DNA of 64,000 bases from Tetraselmis striata (Eukaryota; Chlorophyta; Chlorodendrophyceae; Chlorodendrales; Chlorodendraceae), in NCBI GenBank assembly GCA_006384855.1, contig VCJN01001269.1, positions 1-64,000 on the forward strand, given 5' to 3'. Shown here piece by piece: positions 24,577 to 35,287 of the stretch. A model generated the notes under the pieces. That model did no database searches and was not told where the DNA came from. It worked only from the letters and a program-made list of their open reading frames with translations. The position numbers and the translations under genes are program-made. Position 1 is the first letter of the stretch; every line of letters starts with the position of its first letter.

Positions 24577-26475
24577 ACCCGATGGCCGCCCCACCTCGCT
24601 GCGCCCCCTCCCTTTTTGAAGGGACACCGAGTCGCCGAGCGGGGCGTGTGGCAGGCGCGCCGCGGGTGCACAGCAAGCCTGCTGAGCTGTCCCCGGCCTG
24701 ATCAAGTAACCTGACCGCCTGCTCGTGTGCAGTGCTGAATGCGCCTTGAGATGAGCGCGGTCTATGTCGCTGAAGCAAGCGCGGTTGACAGCGTGGGTGC
24801 GCCTGCTGACGGGGTGACCTGCTTGTGGGAGGTTCGGTGCCGTTCTACAATTCGACCCTCGTCGTCGCGCGCGCTGTATCGGCGGCTCGCGTATGCGATA
24901 CGGGTATATGACCTCGCGCGAACATCTATCAGGATTAGTCGTGAATAATATATTCAAATACTCGTGCACTCCCTAAGCAGCATAATAAGGATTACGTGCG
25001 GGCAGACGGATAGTGCACGTGATACGCACCACCCTGTAGTCGCTCTGCTGCGCGTGCGCTAGCAGTGCGATACATGCGCACTACAGGGTACAATAACCGG
25101 TACATGCTTGCTGACGAGGTTCCGGGCAGCATTTTGCGCAGTATTTTGCCGTTTTACATCGTATTTTTCCGTAGAGTTTTTGATACAGCATCCATCACAT
25201 GTGTATTATTATAATATTTGCGCGCTGAGCGCGTGCGGCATGCGTCTCCCCGTCCGGCCGCCTGCGCACGCGCTTCCGTCGGTCTGACGACAGACACAGG
25301 TAGCGTCCAACCAAGGCTGCTTCACCGGCACACTGGGAGCACACCGTCAAAACCGGATCACGTGCGCACGTAGCGCTGTCGACAGGAGCTGTGCCCGTGA
25401 AGCATATCTGCAGGTGCGCTGTCACGCACAATCCAGCCAGTGGCGCGGCGGCGGGGACGGAGGCCCTGGCACGGGCAGCGTACTCGTGGGAGAGTACAGC
25501 ATAACATACATGGTCGCTGTACTTTATTGGTGCGAGTACCAGTGTAAAGCAGGCCGAACGCGCGAATGAATCATACGCGTACCAGTACGGGCCACCCACG
25601 GCACATGTCGCGACAGTCCCTCTGGGTGAGCCGTTTGGGGGCAGAGTATTGGTGGCGTCACAATTCCAGCTTGGAGGATCCTATCAGCCACGCGTTGGGC
25701 GGGTGGGGGCATCTGGCAAGCTACTGTGGCGTGAGGCGGTGAGGCTGACATGCCCACGGGCACCACCTCTTCTCCTCGTCGCCTCGAGCACACTACGACG
25801 AGCAGCACTCTGCTTAATTACTCTCGTGGCATCATTTACATCTAAATTCATAATAATATTGATAATGATTACATGAGCTAGAGGCAACATTATATTGATA
25901 ATGGTATATTATTTTAACGTTTTGGTTAACGGGAGAGCGTCAAGAGAATGGTATATTATCCGTGCATTATTTTTTTCTGGATCTTTCGGCGTCTCGTGCG
26001 TACGGCCTCTCTACGGAGTGGCCGTTCATACAGCTCTTCACCGGAGAGCCCCCCCCCGGCTCCAGACTCGGCTCCACCCTCACCCCCATTGCTCTACGAG
26101 CACCGGCAGCACATCTGCCTCCACTTGCAACAAAGTTCAGGTGCACCGCTGCAACAGCGCCGTGGGGAGCGTGGTCCGGAATATCCAGCAGGAAAAATAG
26201 CGTACGTATCGCGCGGGCCTCGTTTCTGCAGCCCGGTACTTTACGGACGGTGTCCTCAGGGAGCGCCCCGCCCCGCCATCCCGCCACTTTCCGGCGGGCC
26301 GAGCATACAGGACGGGCAGTCGCCTTGGCGCGGCGTGGGTCGTGGCGCCCGGGAGAAGCTCGGCCTGAGGCGTCTCGGTTGCCGGTGCGGATAGGTGGTC
26401 GGGAAGAGCAGACGCGCCGGAACAAGCGCCAAGGCGACCGGGCGGCTGCCTCACTCCGCTGCGCAGCTCGGCAGT
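24577..26475. other. Divergent intergenic region
   Basis: The region lies between the ATG of the Abraxas-like gene (24576, minus) and the ATG of the polycystin-like gene (26476, plus). It should contain both promoters, but no core element is clear. ORFs at 25195-25599 and 25967-26713 overlap both strands without protein features; the latter is antisense to the first exon of the next gene. Confidence 0.45.
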
Positions 26476-28850
26476 ATGAGCGGCTTTGAGAACCAGGGCC
26501 TGCTGGCTGGGGACAGCCCGGGGGAGCCCGCCTCGCCCGCCAGCCCGCAGAGGCCGCGCGTGAAGAAGACGGCCAAGGAGAGCGAGGCGCTGCCTGGGGA
26601 CGAGGCACCGCAGCGCAACTTAAAGTACAAGCCAGAGGACTATGCGCAGGCGGTGCAGGAGAAAATCGAGGCGAGTCGACCTGCATCCCCCCCCCCCCCC
26701 CCCCCCCCCCCAAAACATGAAGAAATGGAACAAAAACGCCTTCCTGTCGACGGGGCTACGTCGGTGGCTGCGGCCTGGGTCTGGGAGGCTGAGCTTGGAT
26801 CATGGCCTTGCAGGAAGCGGTGGACCTGCAGGCCAAGTACCGCCATGCCGGCCTGTACACCCTCTTCGTCATCGCCTACCTGCTGGTGCTCTACCTCCAG
26901 GTGAGCTGCCGGCTGCGCACGAACCGGGGTAACAGCAGCTCTGCCACGCGCCCCATGTGGTAGAAGGACAGTTTATCTGAGTGCGGCCCTTTCATCTCCC
27001 CGTATCGCCGCAGGCGTCCGCGTACAAGAGCGGCGAGGTGGTGCGCACCCTCAAGCAAGTCATGATGCCCAAGGACGAGGACGGCAACCTGATGTCCTCC
27101 ACCACCTTCAAGGATCAGCACGCCGTGCTGGGCCACCTGTGGCACAACATCCTGGAACCTACGTGGAAGGTGCAGCCCCCCCCCCCCCCCCCCCCCCCTC
27201 TCTCTACCTGTCCACCGCCACTATCACGGCCAAGCTCGTGCTGATCCTGTTGGACCCACCGCGCAGGATCCCGTGTGTGGAGACCAGAAGTGCGAGTACC
27301 CGTGGGAGTTTCCGTCCTACGGTCGCTTTGGCTGCAGGTCTGTCCCCCCTCCCCCCGCTTTCCCTGCGCTTGTCGTGAATAGGTTGATACCTCCAATTGT
27401 TTGCTGTTACATGCCATGGCATCTACGCCATTCTCTGCGTTCAAAGTGCACACGCCAACAGACCAGTGAAATGAATGGGGGTGGAGATGCGGCGTTATAG
27501 GCTTAGGTTTAGGTTTTTTATGTTCTAGGATTGTCTTTTAGGGTTTTTGGGGTTGGTAAGGATTAATGTGCGTGTTTGCTGGGGTGATGCCGGCGATGCT
27601 GACATGTATCGCGGCTGTGCGTGCAGGGCTGATTGCGGCCAGCACCAGAACCTCACCAAGATCCTCGTCCTGATCCAGCACGACTTCACGGGCCACCCGA
27701 CCGCCAACCCGCGCGTGCTGATGTCCGCGGCCAAGTGGAATCTCTGCCAGAACGACCCCGCACGCCGTGCCCGCGGGGAAGCCGACCTGTGCTGGTGACC
27801 ACCCGCCCGCAGCTGGCAACCCTCCTATTGCCACCTCTGATTGCTATTCGCCGGACCGCCTCCCGGCGCCCATTCCTCAATTCTGACCGTAGACCTCCTC
27901 TGTGGTGTCAATGCATAGGTATGCGGATGACAATGGATTTGAGACCGTGAAAGGCAATGTCCTGGAAACGGCAGAGGTCATCGACGGCACCTGGTACGTC
28001 CAGGTGACGGGCGACTACGCGGGCCGCATCTCGGGAGCCATTTACGACCTGAAGAACGCATCCGACCCCAAAGCGCTCGACGTTACGGTCAGTGCCTGCC
28101 CCTGCCCCTGCCCCTGCCCCTGCCCCTGCAGCTACCGCGCGGACCTTGCCCGTTCCCATGCCGGCCTGTGCTGAGGCGGCCCCGCTGTGTGGCTGCCCGC
28201 AGCCGGCCTGGGAGAAGTGCGAGATTCCCAAGGTGACCCGGCGCAGCACGCTCGAGACGTCCACCGTCGTGCGCCGCATGATGAACGAGTGGACCTCCAA
28301 GCGCGAGGACCGGCGCCGGCGGCTCAATGAGGGGGAGCTCACGCAAGAAGGTGTGTATCGCGACCCTGTGGGCATCCTGGGGCGGCAGTCACTGTGGCCA
28401 TTCGCTGCCCCCCCCCCCCCCCCCCACCCGGCCCTCCCCCCTATTCCCTCCCCCTGGAGGCTGTTGCCTGCCGTATCCACTCCTCATCCGGTCGGCATTA
28501 TGCTCCATAAGCGTGTGGCTCGACTGAGATGGCTCTGCGCCGCTGCAGACGTGGATGCTGCGGACCACGAGATGATCATGGAGCTCCAGGGCAAGGTGGA
28601 CCAGATGAAGGAGCAGGCGCAGAAGCTGGAGGAGATGGAGGCCAAGATCCAGAGCATGATGTCGCGCATGAAGAACAAGACCCCTGCGCAGAAGCGCCTG
28701 GAGTCGCGCTTCCACGTGCAGACCAGCGAGCGCACGCTGGTGGATGGCTACAACGCCGAGATGCGCAAGATGGCCGCCATGTCGCCGGAGGAGCTCGCCG
28801 CTCGCGCCGAGGCCATCGGGGCCAGCACCGCGGGCGCCATGGCTGCATGA
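26476..28850 (+). CDS. Single-pass membrane protein with polycystin-like ectodomain and coiled-coil tail (8 exons, 431 aa)
   Basis: Exons: 26476-26670, 26814-26900, 27014-27169, 27267-27337, 27627-27794, 27919-28087, 28203-28350, 28549-28850 (TGA). Every phase closes. The first intron has a GC donor (GAG|GCGAGT). Residues 1-79 are a polar Lys/Glu/Pro-rich tail. Residues 80-93 (YTLFVIAYLLVLYL) are one membrane segment. Then comes a Cys-containing block at 147-174, with C150, C155, C169 and C173 in YPWEFPSYGRFGCRADCG, and a beta-rich part with WNLC, DLCWY and DGTWYVQVTGDYAGR. This order resembles the ectodomain just after the first helix of algal and oomycete polycystin-type channels, recalled from family knowledge. 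No further membrane helices follow. Residues from ~333 form a Met/Glu/Lys/Gln-rich coiled coil. A ciliary-membrane partner of a polycystin channel, comparable to small single-pass PKD2-interacting proteins of Chlamydomonas, is an inference. The downstream TGA in exon 8 is the only stop after closed phases. Confidence 0.85.
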
Positions 28851-29574
28851 GGCACTCGGGGAGCCCCATCTCCCCCCGCGCTTGCCGCTCTGCAAACGAG
28901 TGCTGCAGGCCATTGCCCTTGCCCTTGCCGTCTCACAGCACCGCAGCTGGGCAGGAGACGCCCCAGATCGGTTGATGGACGAGCAGGCTAGCCATGCCGG
29001 CGCAGTGTGGAGCAGCTGGTAGATGTGGCGCTTGCTCCTAGCAGCTGTTCGCCCCCCCCAGGCCGCGCCATTTTCACGAATCACAACTAGACAGCCTCCC
29101 TCGCCCCCTTTGAGAATTACATGCCATGACTTTGAATATCGAGCTTTGCCTAGGATTTTCTGCCACTCGTTCTGCCATTGCCGGACAAACCTGGACACCC
29201 TGCCCTCTGAACTCGGGGCCAACGCTCCAGGGCGGCCAATACTGCCTGCCAGGTGATAGCAGTCACCATTGGTCAGGCATTCGAGAAGGCGGCGGCCCTG
29301 TGTATAAAATGGCCAGCATGTGCCGCTAGGTGGCTGGCATTGGATTTCCATTTTGCAGCGCCATCAGGACAACACACTTCTCAGGCTGGAGTCGCAGGTG
29401 TGACATGATTGGTACATGGTGGTGGGAGATCGCCAGCTGCCCAGTAGGACTCGTGGACAGTAGGACAGTGCACATCGCGGAATTGCGTCACACGCAGCGT
29501 GGCGTGGCGGCTCCGTGTGGGAGGGTCAGTCTCTCTCGTCTGGTCTCTCTTTCTCGAACGGAGAGAGATTCCGT
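28851..29574. other. 3' flank of the polycystin-like gene
   Basis: No coding or repeat structure is recognised. The antisense ORF at 28389-29351 overlaps the last exon and is its shadow. Confidence 0.45.
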
Positions 29575-30011
29575 TTTTTTCAAAGGGAGGTATGCAAGGG
29601 GAGAATATCCGCAAATTGCGCAGGCTTAGTTACACGGAAAAGGGCGGAGTACTTGCAGCAAATTAAGAGCCACAAAAGGGGGTGGGTAGGGGGGGGGGTT
29701 GTGCAGGCAGGAGGCCAGCACAAAACCAAGAGTAGTCCCATCAAGCGGACGATGATGGTTGTATTATAGGATTCGGCGGGTAATCGGGTGACCAGCGATT
29801 TTGTCCAGTGCGGCACGCAAAAGTGCCGTACTACTGCCCGTGAAGGCGGGCGATTGCTTTGTGGGCGCCATGTCAATTTGGGGTGGCGCAGAGGCCGCGG
29901 GCAGCAGGGCTCGACACCCGCATACCCTGGGGCTTGAGCAGGGAAAGGAAACCCCAAGAACATAGATGTAAACGCTTCAAAGGGAGGTAGGCTAGGGAGA
30001 TTTATTCGCTA

Positions 30012-30054
30012 CCTCGGTCTTCACGACTGTGGTCCACAGTCGTGAAGACCGAGG
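30012..30054. repeat. Perfect inverted repeat, 21-bp arms, 1-nt centre
   Basis: The left arm (30012-30032) is exactly complementary to the right arm (30034-30054) around a single T. It lies just inside the inner copy of the short B-type block of the decayed element. It would fold into a long hairpin in either strand. Confidence 0.9.
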
Positions 30055-30330
30055 CCTGGGGCAGCGCCCGACGCATCGGAGGCGCTGTCGAGGAGGTTGC
30101 GGAGGACCACCGTGGAACGAAGCGCTAGGCAAACAGAAGCGCGGCGACGCGAATAGGAAGCTTAGTCAGGCCGATGTAGTCGTTATTGATTAGCGCATCA
30201 GAATTGCGGAGCCCTCCATCCCACCAACGGATATTATCGAGGAACACGCCAGCTGCTATTTGCGGCTTTGCGCCCGACACCGCGCCCTTCCCCACGGAGC
30301 GCGAGGTCCCTCGAGTGAGAGGGGGTTGAT

Positions 30331-30365
<35 letters not shown>

Positions 30366-33300
30366 ATGCGGCCAACAGCCCGCTTGAGCCAATCGCTGGG
30401 GGTAGTGGCGTTCCACGAGAGGGGCGGGGTAGCGCGATCGCCGGAGAGCGCCCATAACCAGTCGGGTTGCTTGGAGGAGGAGAGAGCCCATAACGCGGAG
30501 TCGCGCTACGCGATGAAGCGGCGCAGGAGAGCTGTCCAAGCGGGCACATCGGTAGCAAGGATTTGACGTAAGGGCTTGAACACGTCTCGACGTTTGCGAT
30601 GGCCCGCCTTCCTCCGGTTGAAGAAGAGGGTGACGTTGTGGGCGTCAACGGCCATGCCGTGGAGTCGGCAGGAGACGATGGACTCGCCGCAGGAGTAAAA
30701 CATGAACGTAGCAGTTGAACACACGGCAGCGCCCTGACTCGCTAAGGATGTTTCCGTCCGTGGTAGACGTGGGAAGGGCGACTAGGTCGTCGAGGAGGTC
30801 AGTGATGACGTCGCATGGCAAGGGGGGGGGGGGGGGGGGGGGGGGGGGCGTCGCAGCTCCTTGCTGGTAGTGAGCTCCCGGAGTTGAAGCGCTCGCTTCA
30901 TGTCGATGATGGCTGGCCCGGTTGCCGGGGGGTCGTTCCGACTGGTACGACGCATGGATGTTGATGTCAGAGGTAGGGCTGCATGGAGTCGGCGCAAATG
31001 GTCCCGCGCTTCGCGATCCATGCGAGGTAGCAAACGCCCGTCGCCTCAGTGCAGTCGAGCGCGTTGAGATGCCTTCCTCGTCGATGCAAAACTAGGCAAC
31101 GAGGCGAATCTTGCCTTCGTAGATGTAGGTGCTGGCCGTGAGTGAGGTGGTCATGAGGTCGAGCAGCACCTTGGAACCCCAGTCATCCGTGCCGAAAAGG
31201 GGCTCGATGCTGCCTCGCGTGACCTCGCTCCTGGGGTGCCTTCGCCCCGGCGTCCGCGATGAATTCCGTGGGGGGCTTCGTGGAGCGACGAAAACGCCGA
31301 AACGCACGCCATACGCCGCCGCGGGGTTGGACGACGGCGTCGGCCGGGCGGGGACGACGGGGCTAGGTGCAGCAGCACGAAGATCATGACATGAAGGTAG
31401 GATGTTATAGCCGCCCACTCCGTAGCGGGCGGGCCCCGCAAGTACTTGGCTCGACGGGCCGCGCGAGAGAGTTGTACGAGCGACGGGCAGAGAGACTTAC
31501 CGCGGTAGCTCGGGATGGGCGCGCCAGAAAGGGGTCCGAAGTCGGTTTAGACTCGTGGTGTAATTGAAATTGAAATTCCAATTACAACGTGCTTGTATGC
31601 TGCTCTCGGCCGCCAAGACTGAGTTGCTCTCATGGCATGCTATAACCGTAGTAGGGCACACAAGCAAAGTGTAATGACATCTCAAGCTACCGGCATGCAT
31701 TTGTTGTTTCCAGCCCCCTCCTTCCATTTATTTGTGTTGAGGGGGGTGCTCTCGGAGACGGCACGTCGTACGTGTGGAAGGTCCATGTCTATCTATAGCC
31801 TACTAGTTGTCGATATAAGGGGGCGGGGGGGGGGGGGGGGGGGGTTACTATATTGTGGAAGGCCGTGCTTTCGCCCCGGACCCTTACTTGCTAGTACTTC
31901 CCGCACAAGTGCGGCCTCTATATACTGACCCTACTGACAAATCTCCCTGCCGCCGGCTATCACCTGCCGTGCTTCTTTTCCGCGGCGCAGTAGCTACCTA
32001 CTGCGCGGATGGGCTAGGCTTTGGAGTGGCGCCCCCTTGCCTCCCCCCTCTTGGTCGGATCGTCGGTCCACAGAGATACTGGCGTGCGGGCTGAGGTAGC
32101 CTTAGCGTCCCGCCGGCCACGCTTTAGATATTAGACCGTCTTTCCGATTAGAGGGCGCCATGGTATGGGGAGTGACCTCGCATGGAAAAATCCTGCTAGT
32201 CGGGGTGGATTGGGCCACCGGATATCGGTGTGGTAGGCTCGTCGGCGTAGGTGCCGACTCCGCATGTCTAGGGTTCGTTGACCGATACTCCGTCAAAATC
32301 GAGTTGGACATCTTGGGAATCGACTTGCTCGTCAAGGTAAGCGCCCGAGGGGATGTGTGGCTTGGCGTGACGGGGTAAGGGGTAAGGGAGCGGGGGCCCG
32401 CGCGGAGGTCCACAAGCCTAGCCGCGAGTCGGAAGGCCGTCGGCGCCCCGAGGACTTGACGTGATGGCGGCGCTGCGTTTTGTCGATCAGTATCCTACGG
32501 CGGATGGCATTCAGTGGTCTCGCAGGTGGGGGTGGCGGAGAGTCGGAGGGGGTTTCTCCCGGCTCCACTGATAGGGCATGGCGGCGGACTATCGACGGGC
32601 TCCGAGAGCGGTGCATGTTGTGTTCATGAGACGCGGTATATTGTCTGGGTTAGGGGGTTGGCCGTCTTGTCTGCGAGGCGGCTGCCGAGGTGTGGGTGGT
32701 CATGGGCGGTGTGGGGGCGCGCCACGTCTAGCTGGCCGGGAAGGGATGCGTCGGGGGGTGGTTTCGGACCATGCGGGGCGTGAGGTGGTAGTCCTACCCG
32801 GCCCGGACCTCTGCCGCTGCCGGCGCCATGGCGTGAGGTGGGATTTGGAGGGTCGGCCTTTGGCACTGCCTGAGACGGCGCCGCCCCTTGTATCGCGAAG
32901 GTTGAGCGCGACGGTCGGTGACTGACGGCCGTTGGAGGAGAACGCGGCTTATGTTTCTTGGGGTTACTACGAGAGACTACCTGCTCCAACCCGGCCGATG
33001 GTCATTGACCTTGGCGGTTCACTCGCTACGGTTGCCTCGTCGGTCGGCAGGGTTGGTGTGGGCACTCATGTGGCCCTTGCCAAAGGCGTCTAGGGTGACT
33101 ATCAAGGCGTGGCCGCTCTTTCCTCGGCGGCGGGAGAGGATCTGTGCCGGCCGCGTCCCGTGCGGTGCGGCGGGGCGTCGGTCGGGATATGGCACGGCCG
33201 GAAGGTGCATGGGTTGTCAGAATCGTCCTCTAGGTAGATGCGGCATTATATTCACAGCGGGGGTGTACAACGAATATGGCCGCTTTAAGAGAAGTGAGCG

Positions 33301-34295
33301 AGAGCAGCAATCGGTGGGTGCCGCTCTCCGCGCTCGCCGTCGTAGGTTTGGTGGTGACGGCGAACACGCTTGGCTCGCATGTACCGAGGGAGATTTCGGC
33401 AAAGCAATTTGCCGTTTGAATGCCAGCCTCTTGGAATCGAGGTAGCGGCGAGTCCATATGGAAGGAGGCATCTAGCGGGGGTCCGGAGATGGCGTTGCGT
33501 GAGGGTTTTCACCACCGCTTATTGCTTGGGCGATGGCCTCTAGTGGGGACATGAACAAGGGTGATGGCGGGTCCAGTTTGGTATACCGGACATGTACCAT
33601 CCATTGGTAGGAATCCGCAGACGCCGTGGTGGGTCAATTGGTTGGGGACGGTTCTCCTGGGGGAGTTCCGGGAGCGAATGGCCGCATATCATGCCAAGCC
33701 ATTCAGGGGGGGGAGGGGGGGGCTAGGGAGGCAAATGTGAAGGGAGCGGTCTTCATTCGCCAAATGCATCTATATTTCAGCCTTTCCGGTGAGGTTGCGG
33801 GCGAGATGAGCCGCCGCTTGGGTGGGGTTTAGCTCCAATCCTGCGAGTGAGGCGCTCGGGTTAGGCTTGTAGTCTGGCAACAATTCAAGGCGGGGGTTGA
33901 TATCAGCAGCCGACGGCCGAGCGGCCTAGCCTCTTGGCCATGGCCGGCGGAACGCAGCACTAGAGATAGCTGCGGGGGGGGGGGGGGGGGGGGGGGTAAA
34001 GGCGGGAACATGCGCATATGCAGCGCAGTCACGTGACTAGGGGTTTCTGCGCCCGGGGTAGCAATTACAGGCTAACGCCCATGTGCGAGTGTATAAAGTT
34101 ATGCCTCCGTATGCCTCACACGTATAGTGTACCGTGCCACTGAAGCAAAGTTAGTACATGTTGCGATATAGCCACGTGGCTTGCATATGCCCCGCCGTAC
34201 GCGCTTTAATTAGCGGACCCTATGCGAGTTGGTCTGGGGCGGGCCCTTCCCTGATGTCGACAAAGACAAATTATTGTCAACACGAAAAATGAATC

Positions 34296-34302
34296 AATCA
34301 TA

Positions 34303-34338
<36 letters not shown>

Positions 34339-34372
34339 TGTATGTATGTGTGTGTGTGTGTGTGTGTGTGTA
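34296..34372. repeat. TA, TATG and TG microsatellite
   Basis: Successive (TA)n, (TATG)n and (TG)n tracts inside the decayed element. ORFs starting here are translations of the repeat. Confidence 0.9.
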
Positions 34373-35256
34373 CAATAGGCGCGATCAGGCGGTGCTGTGT
34401 CGGGCCGGCTTGGGTAAGCGTGGCTTGTCGGGCATGTTGGCGGGGAAGGGGTTGTTTGACTATCCCCGTGGCTACCGTGGTGCCGGGTTATTTAATGGGG
34501 GGGTCGTGATGGTGATGACTTTCTGGCGCACATATAGGCGTTGGCCTCCGGAACGGGGCAACTCCTATGTGTCCGAAATGTGGGCACCAACGTTTCGTTG
34601 GTCCTTGAGACGTTGTGGTATGTCCACTGAATGTCCCACTTGGGCAAGGTCATTGAGGGTAAGGTGCACTTGCTCCGGCACCGGGGTGTCCATGGACTCC
34701 CCCATGAGGACTCGGGGGAGTGTCGAGCGATGGGGGTCTGGGTGGTGCGGGGCAGCAACTCTAGCGCTGCCGTTGGTTCGAGGCGGGCGTTTGGTGACGG
34801 CTTCCTAGCTCCGTTCCATTGGCAGGGATGTAGCCGGTGACCGCCCCCTAGGTCCTAGGTCTTGGCAGTTGCGATCACTCGTAGTCGGTTGAGTGGATGG
34901 CACCGATGGTGATGATGGTGGGGCCGGTGCCGGAATTGGAATCGGCCACTTATTACATGCAGCTATATATGGCTGCGCGAGTAGAGACTGCGGGTTCCGC
35001 TAGGGTCTTAGCCTGCCGGGTCCACTCAGTGAGCGGCATTGATTGGAGCTTTGCGCCGGGTTGATATGTTCAAATCTAGGCGGCGGGCCGTCCTCGTTCG
35101 TATGATGGCGCGCCGCGAAGATTGCGGAGTGGTTCGGATTTTCCCGGGAGATTTCGGGGCGGCATGGCTACGAGCGGCCATTTTCGCACGCCTAGAGGCA
35201 ATACCGACTGTCTTTGCCCATTGGGAGGGGTGGAGGTGTGGGTCTTCTTGGCAAGA

Positions 35257-35287
<31 letters not shown>

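Noticed and set aside
25967-26713. 248-aa minus-strand ORF
   Set aside because: It is antisense to the first exon of the polycystin-like gene and starts in a C-run intron. No domain features.
28389-29351. 320-aa minus-strand ORF
   Set aside because: Antisense to the last exon of the polycystin-like gene, with no domain support.
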